Shown: piece by piece, positions 50,925 through 60,267 of the stretch
Layout: every line of letters begins with the position of its first letter
How positions within the stretch are numbered: position 1 is the stretch's first letter
Assembly (NCBI GenBank): GCA_964566545.1
Contig: CAZMIX010000001.1
Location: forward strand, 1-64,000
Reading direction: 5' to 3'
Source: JAEYFP01 sp964566545
GTDB taxonomy: Bacteria > Bacillota > Clostridia > Lachnospirales > Lachnospiraceae
Length of the DNA: 64,000 nucleotides
Position numbers and translations under genes: made by a program
Notes under the pieces: model-generated
What the model was told of the DNA's origin: nothing
Databases searched by the model: none
What the model saw: only the letters and a program-made list of their open reading frames with translations

Positions 50925-52973
50925 TCACTCGACCATGCTTTTCGGATCGCCCCGCAGTACATAATTGCTGTAATCGAGCGAAAAATTCGGGTTAAAATAC
51001 GGATCGCCTGCCTCTAAGGCGGCTTTCCATTTGTTCCTAAACAGATCACTTTCCCTGTCGTAGCGCGCCGCATTTTCCTTTGTGGCCTCGTCCGATACGT
51101 CCAGCCCTCTTGATTTTGACTCATAATGGAACAACTCCGCAAACGGCGTAAATACATTGAGGTAACCCTTTTCCCTGAGCCGCAGGCAGTAATCCACGTC
51201 ATTCAGTGCAACCGCAAACTCCTCACAGAGTCCGCCGACCTCGTCAAATAAAGCCTTTCGCGTCATCATACAGGCTCCCGTCACGGCCGATACGTTCTGC
51301 GCATAACACAAACGTCCCATGTAGCCTAAATTATCCTTGGACATTTTATAGTGGGAATGTCCGGCTGTGCGGTGTGCGCCAAGTCCAAGAACGATTCCCG
51401 CATGCTGGATCGAATAATCCGGATAATAAAGCATGCAGCCGGCCGCTCCGACATCATCCCTCTGCGCGTACATCAAAAGCTCTTCCAGCCAGCTACGTGT
51501 CACGACCTCCGTGTCATTATTCAAAAGGACGAGATAATTTCCCTTCGCAAAGCCCGCACCAAAATTATTGACGGAAGAATAATTAAACGCACCCTCGTAT
51601 TTCACGACACGAATAGCCGGATGCATTTCCAGCGTCTTATAATACGAAAACGTCCCTGCCTGCGTACTGTTGTTCTCAATTACGATAATCTCATAATTTT
51701 CATACGACGTCTTTGTTGTGATCGAATCGATGCATCGCCGCAAATCAGCAGCGTGGTCTTTATTCGGAATCAGAATCGAAACGAGCGGCTTATCCGTCAG
51801 ATGATAGCGGATCCTGAAAATAGTCTCAAAGGCTCTCGAGCTTTCGATTTTAAACTGTTCAAAGCCGCAAGCCGTTAAATGTGCGCAAACCGCTCCCTTC
51901 GCCGCATCAATCGCATACATCTTGGCATGGATATCCGATGCGACGCTTCCTGCATGGGAACGCCAGTAATACAAAATTCTCGGCACATGCACAATCCTCT
52001 CGGCAGCAGCCGTCAGGCGCAAAATCATGTCATGATCCTGACTGCCATCGAACTCACCGCGAAACAGTACCTTATCCTTTAGCAGCTTTACCGAAAATAC
52101 GGAAAAATGACAGATGTAATTATTTGCGCGTAAATTATCGATTGCGAAATCTGGTTTAAAATGCAGCGTAATCATATGATCAATGCTGTCGCCCTGAAAA
52201 GTTGTCTCATCGCAGTAAATATAATCAGCATTCTGCTCGCAGATGACCTTCATATATTCATACAGAGCGCACGGGTGCAGCAGATCGTCATGATCAAACA
52301 AGCCGATATACTCCCCTGTCGCAAGAGAAAAGCATGCGTTCGTATTTCCCGAAATACCAAGATTTTTTGACAACTTCTCATATTTAATCCTGCTGCCGGA
52401 AAGTCCCGCTTCCTTTGCTGCAGATTCGTCTTTTTTCATTAGTTCAAGGCAAATCCGTTCAACGTCCTTATGCTGTTCATCAGAACCATCGGCCAGACAC
52501 AACTCCCAGTTTTGGTAAGTCTGCGAAAGTACGGAGCCAATCATTTCCCGCAAAAACGTTTCGGGAGTATTGTAAAGCGGCACAAGGATACTGAATTTGA
52601 TCTCCTTGGAAAACTTCGTATTCCGCTGCTTTTCCGCCTCCTCTGGAGAAGGCATGCTTTGTGTGCCGTAACTTTTATAGGCCTTTCGCTCGATCTGCTT
52701 ACTTTTTAGCTTGCGCATCAGATTTTTGAAATTTCCGTACCGTCTGATACGGATAAAAAAGTTCTTTATGTGGCTCCAAACCAGACGAAATGGGTAAATA
52801 GCCCGCCAAAGCTTACTCTTTCTGATTTTGTCCAGCTTATAGGTCAGATCGGCGTTCAGCGCCTCTGCAGAAACAAGTGCCTGCGTCAGTTCCTCATTCT
52901 TCGTCAGTTCTTTTTCATAAAGCTCTTTATAATAATCATATTTCTTCTCTGAATAATCCATCTCTTGAGACAT
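50925..52973 (-). CDS. Tandem-domain family 2 glycosyltransferase (682 aa)
   Basis: A coiled-coil region (about 5-50) and a basic membrane-surface segment (SKLWRAIYPFRLVWSHIKNF) precede two GT2 domains. Domain 1 (about 125-370) has FSILVPLYNTPETFL, GLFDHDDLLHPCAL and DGSQDHDMI. Domain 2 (about 400-640) has SILIPNKDHAADL, LLNNDTEVVTRSW and VALNDVDYCLRLREKGY. This layout occurs in processive rhamnan or O-antigen polymerising enzymes such as RgpF-type proteins. It overlaps the 703-residue enzyme by 38 nt. Confidence 0.85.
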   Translation of the reverse strand: MSQEMDYSEKKYDYYKELYEKELTKNEELTQALVSAEALNADLTYKLDKIRKSKLWRAIYPFRLVWSHIKNFFIRIRRYGNFKNLMRKLKSKQIERKAYKSYGTQSMPSPEEAEKQRNTKFSKEIKFSILVPLYNTPETFLREMIGSVLSQTYQNWELCLADGSDEQHKDVERICLELMKKDESAAKEAGLSGSRIKYEKLSKNLGISGNTNACFSLATGEYIGLFDHDDLLHPCALYEYMKVICEQNADYIYCDETTFQGDSIDHMITLHFKPDFAIDNLRANNYICHFSVFSVKLLKDKVLFRGEFDGSQDHDMILRLTAAAERIVHVPRILYYWRSHAGSVASDIHAKMYAIDAAKGAVCAHLTACGFEQFKIESSRAFETIFRIRYHLTDKPLVSILIPNKDHAADLRRCIDSITTKTSYENYEIIVIENNSTQAGTFSYYKTLEMHPAIRVVKYEGAFNYSSVNNFGAGFAKGNYLVLLNNDTEVVTRSWLEELLMYAQRDDVGAAGCMLYYPDYSIQHAGIVLGLGAHRTAGHSHYKMSKDNLGYMGRLCYAQNVSAVTGACMMTRKALFDEVGGLCEEFAVALNDVDYCLRLREKGYLNVFTPFAELFHYESKSRGLDVSDEATKENAARYDRESDLFRNKWKAALEAGDPYFNPNFSLDYSNYVLRGDPKSMVE

Positions 52974-55047
52974 AATACTCCCCTATTGTTACATATTTGC
53001 GACCCCAAAGTCTTGATATAAACAGCATTCCAAGCGAATAGGTGCGACCCGGGTCAATGACAGAGGCAGGAATCCTGCATACAAAACCAGCCAGCTTCGC
53101 ATTCTTTGCCTTCTGAAACACCAGTTCCACATCTTCACGGTATTTAGGACTAACCGGCACCTCAAGGCACCGCTTCTTTTCATATGCTGTTTTTTCCTGT
53201 AGGCAGAGCCGCCGTTCATACATTGCATTGTTACGCTTTAACAAAACAGCCCAGCCCTCGAAACGGTAAACATCCTCCCGCCCCTTGCCGACAGCGCGTT
53301 CCAGACCAAAGTCTTCGACATGAAAATTCAGCCGCCAATTCCGCTTCCCCGACAGCTTCGCTTTTGTAATGATCTGATTTTCATAGTTTCTTTTTTCATG
53401 ATCAGCCTGCACATTTGGTTCAAAATCAAGCGTGTCCGGTATCAGGCTTTTATTATAAAAAGGATCAAACCCTTCCATCAGCCACGCATGCTGCTCATAA
53501 AACAGCGCCCGTTCTGATGCCAGCCTTTCATACTTTGCATCGTCAAGTTTATCGGCACCGCGCGAAAGGGACTCGTGATGATAGAGCACGCAGTCGTTTC
53601 GCACAACATTATAATATCCCTGCTCATACAATTTGACGCACAGGTCGATGTCATTATAACTAACTTCCATTCTATCACTAAAACCGCCAACTTTAAAGTA
53701 TTTTTCTTTAGACAGCATCAAACAGGCACCTGTCACAGCCAGTACATTATAAGTAAACCTGTTTCTTCCGAAATAATAAACTTCCTTGTCGGAATATGTT
53801 GCGAGCTTATGAGACGGTCCGCAGTCTAGATCGGTGACGCCTGTATGTTGAAGGATATCGGAATCCGGATAATATAGTTTCGCCCCTACCGCGCCGATAT
53901 GCGATGCCGATGCATAAGTAAGCAGCTTTTCGATAAAATCGGGATCCTTCACCTCAATGTCGTCGTTTAAAAACAGCAAATAGCTGCCCCGTGCCTGCTT
54001 TGCACCTTGATTGCACATCTTGGAAAAATTAAATGCAAACGCATTGTATAAATAAGAAATGTGCAGCTTCAGATTCTCCTTTATGTAGGAAGTAATACGG
54101 TTTCGTTCCTCATCTCTGCTTCCGTTGTCCACAATAATAATTTCCAGCAGAGATAGTGGAAGCAGCTTCCCCGCTTCCTGCTCCTCGTATCGGTTTTGAA
54201 TGCTGTCAAGACACCGGAACAAAATCTCTGTGTTATCCTTGGAAGGGATGATAACGGATACAAGCGGCATTTGTGCTCCCTCTTTCCAGCTTGGTGTCCG
54301 AATACCCCTTCTTAAAAATGCTGTATTTCTGACAGCCGAGTAAGCCGCGCCCCCGTACCTCGTCACAAGCTCTTGGTAAATCCGTTCGCGTGGTGTACTA
54401 AAATAGTGAAACAGAATTTCGGAAACGTGCGTTATTTTATTTGCCTTCTCGGTATATTTTAAAAGGAAATCATAAAGCCTGACTTCCTCATCCGGCTCCT
54501 CCTGAACGGATAGCAGGTCAATCTGCTCCGCAATGCCGCGTCTTACGGCAAACAAACTTCCAATATAGTTAAACGACAGCAGCGTATCCGGCGACCAGTC
54601 CGGCTTCAGCCAGGGCGTATGCCGGACGCGGTCTTCCTTCCACATAAAATCCTCGTCACAGTAAATGAGATCCGAATCGATTCTGCCATCAGGGGCTTTT
54701 GCGCCTGAAAACAGTCGCATTAGAGCATCGTCTGCAGGCTCGCCGTTCACATTCACAAATAAAAAATAGGCTGTTCCGTTTAAATAACGACCGTTTTTAT
54801 ATTTGCTTTTCTCTCCAAACAAATCGAACAAATCAAGTTTGCCGTTTCCGAATTCCACACGCACAAAATCTTCCTGTATGGAAGCTTCTAAAGAATCTCC
54901 AACACAGGAAACAAGAGGGCTACTTTCCTGTCGTACCCCTCCTGCGCGTTCCTTCTCTTTCGTTATATAATAGGCGTACGGATCTGTCTGCTTTTGAAGC
55001 TCTGCAATATAATCCGCCTTGATTCTTTTCCTGTCAAAAAGGCTCAT
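52936..55047 (-). CDS. Large family 2 glycosyltransferase (703 aa)
   Basis: The N-terminal part (about 60-230) resembles a degraded GT2 domain (DSDLIYCDEDFMWKEDRVRH, WSPDTLLSFNYIGSL). The catalytic GT2 domain spans about 260-505: PLVSVIIPSKDNTEILFRCL, FLNDDIEVKDPDF, VSYNDIDLCVKLYEQGY. The last 130 residues (RNWRLNFHVEDFG...) are a beta-rich region not recognised. It lies just downstream of the methyltransferase-kinase gene and upstream of the 682-residue enzyme, with coupled translation to the latter. Confidence 0.82.
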   Translation of the reverse strand: MSLFDRKRIKADYIAELQKQTDPYAYYITKEKERAGGVRQESSPLVSCVGDSLEASIQEDFVRVEFGNGKLDLFDLFGEKSKYKNGRYLNGTAYFLFVNVNGEPADDALMRLFSGAKAPDGRIDSDLIYCDEDFMWKEDRVRHTPWLKPDWSPDTLLSFNYIGSLFAVRRGIAEQIDLLSVQEEPDEEVRLYDFLLKYTEKANKITHVSEILFHYFSTPRERIYQELVTRYGGAAYSAVRNTAFLRRGIRTPSWKEGAQMPLVSVIIPSKDNTEILFRCLDSIQNRYEEQEAGKLLPLSLLEIIIVDNGSRDEERNRITSYIKENLKLHISYLYNAFAFNFSKMCNQGAKQARGSYLLFLNDDIEVKDPDFIEKLLTYASASHIGAVGAKLYYPDSDILQHTGVTDLDCGPSHKLATYSDKEVYYFGRNRFTYNVLAVTGACLMLSKEKYFKVGGFSDRMEVSYNDIDLCVKLYEQGYYNVVRNDCVLYHHESLSRGADKLDDAKYERLASERALFYEQHAWLMEGFDPFYNKSLIPDTLDFEPNVQADHEKRNYENQIITKAKLSGKRNWRLNFHVEDFGLERAVGKGREDVYRFEGWAVLLKRNNAMYERRLCLQEKTAYEKKRCLEVPVSPKYREDVELVFQKAKNAKLAGFVCRIPASVIDPGRTYSLGMLFISRLWGRKYVTIGEYYVSRDGLFREEI

Positions 55048-57387
55048 CTATTCCTTCACTTCGCTTTCTCTGTTATAAACAAATCCCGCTGGCTGCTCCC
55101 CCGGCTCTTTTATTTTGCATTTGAACAGAATACGATCCAAAAGAGTCGGTTTGTCTTTTTCACTTTCCTTGTTTTTTAAGAGCATATCGCGAAACGCTTC
55201 GTAAAATACGCCAAAAATCATCGTTACACTGTATTCCGCATGCAGGCTCTTCGCACCACGCGGCAAATTTCCCAGTATGATCTGCGCATCATCCGTATCA
55301 AACAAAATCGTACTTTCATCAATCTTATAACCATTTATGAGGAATCTGGAAATTTCTTTTGTTTCACCGTTTGCCATCTTCAGCTCCAGCTTCTCTACAT
55401 GAAGCAAGCACGGATAATCGGTAGGATCAATTCGCAAGGCAACCATATTACTCGCAAGCGAAATATCCATCGACACGAACGAATCGTCCGATACATTCGC
55501 AAGCACGCACACTTGATTTTCCTCGGCAAAGCCTTCTCCATAGCTGAAATAGATTTTAGGCATATTCAAATTTCTAAGATAGGACGCAATACCAAGCACC
55601 TTATCAAGCCGCACCGTCGCCGACGGCATCATGACCTGCATAACCTCCAGAGAAGCGATTCCGCTGATAATATATACCTGGAAACAATGCTCCATATCAC
55701 AAAACAGCGCCCGCTCTACTTGATCGATTCCGCATTCTAAATAGATATCTTTACCCTGCCGGGCAAGGTATTGAGAAAATTTTCCTTCTTTCCTGTTTTC
55801 AAAATAATAGAACAAAGAACGATAAATGATAAACTGAGCCGGAATCGGAAACCGATACATCCACTCATAATCGAGCACATTCCAGACACCGTTTTCCTTT
55901 TCCGTTTCATCATATACAATATTAGAAAAAATCATGTCAAAATTACAAGTCTTCGATGCCGCGTAGGTCTTTTCAAATTTCCGATCACCAAAAATATCCC
56001 TAAAGCTCTGCGTCATCTCAAAGACGCCCTGACCTCCTACCTGCATAATCAACGCACAATACTCTTTGATCAAGGCAAGCATCACTTCATATTTGGCCTG
56101 CCCCTCAAGCAGATCCAGATATTTTTCCAATGTGATGCCCTTTAAATAAGATAGCTCCACCCCATCCTTAGCCTTAGAGCTAACACCGGCAATCAGAGGT
56201 GCCGGCTCCAGACCCTGTAGGAAGCGGCAAGCATTCGGTTTTAGCTTTGTTCCGGAATAAATTTCACACAGAGTTTGATAATTGGAATAGATCTCCCGAA
56301 TATGCGGGTTCGTCCTTGTATCAAGGGCAATCTTGTAAACCGTTCGCTTTTTATCCCTTTTCTGTGTAATCACCGTCGCAACGCGGTACTGGGCTGCGCG
56401 CTCGTTCGCATATTTTGCAAACACCGGAAGCTCCGAACAGGTTTCCCAAATATCCTCATAGGAAGCAATCACGAGAAATGAGTTAGAAAAATGCTGGAAC
56501 AGACCTTCTTCAATCAGCGAGTCAAATACCCTTCCCTCGTCAAACGTCACAACTCTGTCTGCGTCGAAATTCCTCAGATTCGTCGTCAACTCCCCTGCTT
56601 TTGGTAAATATTCATCCGAATAGATCGTGTGCGGAAGCTTATAATCCGGATAAGGAAAATAAAATTTTGTCCGAAAGCCCGACTCCTGCATAATCTGTCT
56701 GAGCCTTTCCTTGGAAAACGTCTTTACGCCGTCAAAATCAGGATAACCTTCGATCCCCGAATAATACATGCCTGTATGGTCCTCTTTACAGCCTGCAAAA
56801 TACTTAAGTCCAAACCGGTTTTCAATCGCCGTAACAAGCTTGCCGCCGGGCGCCAGATGCCTGCCGACCGCGCACAGCAGCTCATGATACGAATCAGGCG
56901 CATGAATGTAGCTTTCCGCATATTCCAACACGCCAATCAGTGTGATATAATCATATTTCTCGGTAATTTCCTTTTCAATTTCCTCAAAATTGCCGACAAT
57001 AATTTCGATGTTGTCGTATTCCCTGTGGCGATTCGCATTGATCAGGCTCCGTTTTTTGCTGAGCTCAATGCATGTCACCGAACCGGCCATTTCAGCGAGC
57101 TTACCGGTAATCGCACCGCAGCCTGCACCGATCTCGAGTACCTTCGCCTTTTTATCAATTGGCAGCCAGCTTACAATATTTTCTCTGATATAGGACAAAT
57201 GATACATGACCGACCACGAGCGGCTGTTCTGAATGACATGCTCATATTCCGACGCGTGGTAGCGCTGCACGAGGTCAAGCAGGATGTCCTCGCTGGAGCC
57301 CTCCGAATAAAAGTCCTCTCCCACATAATAATTGTAATTGAGCTTTACATTTCCGACTGCATCCATCTTTTCTTTATTTGTCTTCAT
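55048..57387 (-). CDS. WbdD-like methyltransferase-kinase fusion (779 aa)
   Basis: Residues about 55-240 are a class I methyltransferase: KVLEIGAGCGAITGKLAEMA (82-101), IELSKKR (107-113), LIGVLEYAE (150-158). Residues about 335-530 show a kinase-like pattern: hinge LSYLKGITLEKYL (412-424), catalytic FDMIFSNIV with D484 and N489, metal-binding VLDYEW with D506. The C-terminal 230 residues are unrecognised. The order methyltransferase then kinase matches WbdD of E. coli O8/O9a, which caps O-polysaccharide and sets chain length. It overlaps wzt by 14 nt. Confidence 0.65.
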   Translation of the reverse strand: MKTNKEKMDAVGNVKLNYNYYVGEDFYSEGSSEDILLDLVQRYHASEYEHVIQNSRSWSVMYHLSYIRENIVSWLPIDKKAKVLEIGAGCGAITGKLAEMAGSVTCIELSKKRSLINANRHREYDNIEIIVGNFEEIEKEITEKYDYITLIGVLEYAESYIHAPDSYHELLCAVGRHLAPGGKLVTAIENRFGLKYFAGCKEDHTGMYYSGIEGYPDFDGVKTFSKERLRQIMQESGFRTKFYFPYPDYKLPHTIYSDEYLPKAGELTTNLRNFDADRVVTFDEGRVFDSLIEEGLFQHFSNSFLVIASYEDIWETCSELPVFAKYANERAAQYRVATVITQKRDKKRTVYKIALDTRTNPHIREIYSNYQTLCEIYSGTKLKPNACRFLQGLEPAPLIAGVSSKAKDGVELSYLKGITLEKYLDLLEGQAKYEVMLALIKEYCALIMQVGGQGVFEMTQSFRDIFGDRKFEKTYAASKTCNFDMIFSNIVYDETEKENGVWNVLDYEWMYRFPIPAQFIIYRSLFYYFENRKEGKFSQYLARQGKDIYLECGIDQVERALFCDMEHCFQVYIISGIASLEVMQVMMPSATVRLDKVLGIASYLRNLNMPKIYFSYGEGFAEENQVCVLANVSDDSFVSMDISLASNMVALRIDPTDYPCLLHVEKLELKMANGETKEISRFLINGYKIDESTILFDTDDAQIILGNLPRGAKSLHAEYSVTMIFGVFYEAFRDMLLKNKESEKDKPTLLDRILFKCKIKEPGEQPAGFVYNRESEVKE

Positions 57388-58651
57388 CTTCTTTTCTCAC
57401 CGTCACGATCGAATCCATGTCATAATAACCCGTCGTATTTTTAGAAGAAATTACTGTCAGGTTAAATACGTCATAAAGCCTGTGATAGACCGTAAAATTC
57501 CCTTCTCTGTAGCCCACACAGCCGAGAGAAACTAAATACTCCCCGCCTTGCAGACTCATATTCTGTGTAAACGTCGTTATCAGGACATCACCTGGCTCCG
57601 GGGTACCCGTCGTTATTTTTTCAAACATGGTATTCGTGCCTGTAATTTCAGTTCCCTGCATATTTTTAAACGAGACGGCAAATATAGGATCCTGCACGCT
57701 CTCGAAAAAACGGATTTTTAGCTTGACGGTAAACTCCTCGCCCTTAATGATCGTGTTCGTAATTGTTCCTTCATTGTCGTAAGCACAATAATCCTCGAAT
57801 TCCGCGAGGCCGCTTCCATACTCATCCAGCTTCGGGTTCAACGTCATCCGATCCTTCCACCGGCTGCCTGCCGAGAGCTCCGCGCTCTTTGCCGTATCGG
57901 CTTTTCTGTCGAGCTGTCCGACAAGCACTTTTTTGTACATATCAATGATTTCTTTCGGCTCGCCCTCGCCTATTTTATTACCCTTTTCCAGCAAAATGAC
58001 GCGGTCACAGTATTTACTGATGCTGCTTAAATCATGACTGACAAACAGAATTGTCTTTCCCTGTTTTTTGAACTCTTCAAATTTCCTGTAGCATTTGTTC
58101 TGAAAAAATACATCACCTACAGAAAGTGCCTCATCAACGATAAGAATTTCCGGATTGATATTGATCGCGACCGCAAAAGCAAGGCGCACAAACATGCCGC
58201 TTGAATATGTTTTCACCTTTTGATCGATAAACTCTCCGATATCTGCAAAATCTAGAATGTCCTGCAATTTCGCATCAATTTCCTCCTCAGAAAAACCAAT
58301 CATCGTTCCATTTAAGTAAATATTTTCAATCCCGGTAAATTCCATATTAAAGCCGGCGCCGAGCTCAAGCAGCGCCGAAATGCGGCCGTTAATCTGTATA
58401 TTGCCCGCCGTCGGGTTCAATACACCCGTAATGATTTTCAAAATCGTCGATTTGCCGGAACCGTTCGTCCCGATAATGCCGACGGTCTCTCCCGTGCTCA
58501 CCGTCATGCTCACGTCGTTTAAGGCATAGTGTTCCCTGCCGTTGATATTTTTACCAATATGCAGCGCTTCCTTGAGCCTGTCCCGATTGCGGTCATACAG
58601 CTTATATACTTTTGTCAAGTGCTCGATTTGAATTGCCGGTAATGATCCCAT
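57374..58651 (-). CDS. wzt: Polysaccharide ABC exporter ATPase with C-terminal carbohydrate-binding domain
   Basis: A 425-residue Wzt-type protein. ATPase domain about 1-245: Walker A GIIGTNGSGKST, signature KTYSSGMFVRLAFAVA, Walker B ILIVDEALSVGD, switch FVSHDLSS. Residues about 285-415 form the extra immunoglobulin-like domain (VKLKIRFFESVQDPIFAVSF, GTEITGTNT, GGEYLVSLGC), which in E. coli O9a Wzt binds the capped glycan end. Its presence supports cap-dependent export. It lies between wzm and the WbdD-like gene. Confidence 0.9.
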   Translation of the reverse strand: MGSLPAIQIEHLTKVYKLYDRNRDRLKEALHIGKNINGREHYALNDVSMTVSTGETVGIIGTNGSGKSTILKIITGVLNPTAGNIQINGRISALLELGAGFNMEFTGIENIYLNGTMIGFSEEEIDAKLQDILDFADIGEFIDQKVKTYSSGMFVRLAFAVAININPEILIVDEALSVGDVFFQNKCYRKFEEFKKQGKTILFVSHDLSSISKYCDRVILLEKGNKIGEGEPKEIIDMYKKVLVGQLDRKADTAKSAELSAGSRWKDRMTLNPKLDEYGSGLAEFEDYCAYDNEGTITNTIIKGEEFTVKLKIRFFESVQDPIFAVSFKNMQGTEITGTNTMFEKITTGTPEPGDVLITTFTQNMSLQGGEYLVSLGCVGYREGNFTVYHRLYDVFNLTVISSKNTTGYYDMDSIVTVRKEDEDK

Positions 58652-58662
58652 AGCCGCTCCTA

Positions 58663-59646
58663 TTATAATACGTCCGCAAAATGTATTTTCAGGCGCTTAA
58701 AAATCAGCGCGCCGAATGCAAATAAGCAAAGTGTCAAAATCCAAAAATATGCCGTTGAATAAAAGGTTTCCCAAAACCATATTTTATCAATCAGCGCATT
58801 CCGATAACCTTCTACGATATAATTCATCGGGTTTAATTTAAAGAACACCCGTAATCTCGGAGAAAGAGTAGTTAAATTCCACAGAATTGGTGTTGCCCAG
58901 ATGCCGACCTGTAAAGCAATGGAGATGATTTGTCCCAGATCCCTGAAGAAAATGATGATTGAGCACGTAATATAGCAAAATCCCAGCACAAATACAAACA
59001 TGCAGAGCGAATAATAGAAAATTTGCAGCGTATATAAATCCGGATAGTAACCGTAGCACGCAAATAAAATCAATGCGAATAACACAAAGAATGCATGTAC
59101 GAACAACGCTGATATGATTTTAATAATTGGAAGAATACTGATTTTAAATACGACCTTTTTTACAAGATAATTATATTCCAAAAGCGCATTGGTTCCGTTG
59201 GAAAGCGCCTCAGAAAAGAAAAACCACGGCACGATTCCGGCAATCAGCCACAGAATGTAAGGGATCTCAATATCACCCTTTACCGCAACGGCTCTTGAAG
59301 GAAGTGCGATGGTGAATACAAACCAATAAAGCAGTACGGTAATGATCGGCTGTACGAATGCCCAGACAATTCCCAAATAGGAACCGGCATATCTCGTTTT
59401 GAAATCATTTTTGGACAGCTTCCAGATCAAGTGTCGATTCTGGTACAGCTCGATTGGAAGTATTACAATTTTTTCGTACATACGCAGAAATACGAGATAG
59501 ATTCCATCCAAAATCACACAGGAGATCACTTTTTTGATGATTTCCTGCGTATGCTCCGCTAATGGATTGTGGTGAAAAATAATATATAAATTCAAAGCCA
59601 GTACGAACGCCGATACGATCAGAATGATTTTTTTCTTCTTAGACAT
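58663..59646 (-). CDS. wzm: Polysaccharide ABC exporter permease
   Basis: A 327-residue ABC-2 type permease. Start MSKKKKIILIVSAFVLALN is preferred (AAGGAG 6 nt upstream) over one 11 codons earlier. It has an extra N-terminal membrane pair (about 5-60) before the usual six-segment core starting at KNDFKTRYAGSYLGIVWAFVQP. PMNYIVEGYRNAL near residue 265 is a standard Wzm segment. It forms the channel with Wzt, 11 nt downstream. The extra N-terminal pair is unusual. Confidence 0.88.
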   Translation of the reverse strand: MSKKKKIILIVSAFVLALNLYIIFHHNPLAEHTQEIIKKVISCVILDGIYLVFLRMYEKIVILPIELYQNRHLIWKLSKNDFKTRYAGSYLGIVWAFVQPIITVLLYWFVFTIALPSRAVAVKGDIEIPYILWLIAGIVPWFFFSEALSNGTNALLEYNYLVKKVVFKISILPIIKIISALFVHAFFVLFALILFACYGYYPDLYTLQIFYYSLCMFVFVLGFCYITCSIIIFFRDLGQIISIALQVGIWATPILWNLTTLSPRLRVFFKLNPMNYIVEGYRNALIDKIWFWETFYSTAYFWILTLCLFAFGALIFKRLKIHFADVL

Positions 59647-59688
59647 AAAATCTCCTTCGGAGACACCATATGCCCCCATTCCTTAATG

Positions 59689-60240
59689 CTACCGCTCTAA
59701 ATTTTTCAGAGCCGGCCATTTTGTATCCTTATCGGATATCGTCAACTCCATCCCTTCTTCCATCGGCCAGTCAATGCCGATTTCCGGATCATTCCAGATA
59801 ATACCGCCTTCATCGTTGGGATGATAGAAATCCGTACATTTATATACAAATTCCGCATAATCGGACAAAACAAGGAAGCCATGAGCAAAATTTTTAGGAA
59901 TAAAAAACATTTTCTTATTTTCCTCGGAAAGCCGGACACCATATGACTGCCCGTATGTCTTGGAGCCTTCCCTCATATCAACAACCACGTCATATACCTC
60001 GCCGCGGATGACACGCACAAGCTTGTCCTGCGGGTAGTTGATCTGGAAGTGCAATCCACGCAGCACGCCTTTTTTGGAAGCAGACTGGTTATCCTGCACA
60101 AATTCCTGATGAATGCCCGCATCTTTAAAATCATTGTAATTGTAGGTTTCCATAAAATAACCGCGCTTATCGCCAAACACTGTCGGCGTGATCACCTTCA
60201 GCCCTTCAATATGACATGTTTCCACTGTAATTTTGCTCAT
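59689..60240 (-). CDS. rfbC: dTDP-4-dehydrorhamnose 3,5-epimerase
   Basis: A 183-residue cupin enzyme of dTDP-L-rhamnose synthesis. GVLRGLHFQ carries the catalytic histidine, and IPKNFAHGFLVLSDYAEFVYKCTDFYHP contains the catalytic tyrosine region; both are shown here in parts (IPKNFAHGFLVL, FVYKCTDFYHP). The substrate is dTDP-4-keto-6-deoxyglucose. With rfbA at the right edge it shows that rhamnose is a building block of the polymer. rfbB and rfbD are probably outside the window. Confidence 0.94.
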   Translation of the reverse strand: MSKITVETCHIEGLKVITPTVFGDKRGYFMETYNYNDFKDAGIHQEFVQDNQSASKKGVLRGLHFQINYPQDKLVRVIRGEVYDVVVDMREGSKTYGQSYGVRLSEENKKMFFIPKNFAHGFLVLSDYAEFVYKCTDFYHPNDEGGIIWNDPEIGIDWPMEEGMELTISDKDTKWPALKNLER

Positions 60241-60267
60241 TCCGCTATTCCTTCTTTTCTATCATCA

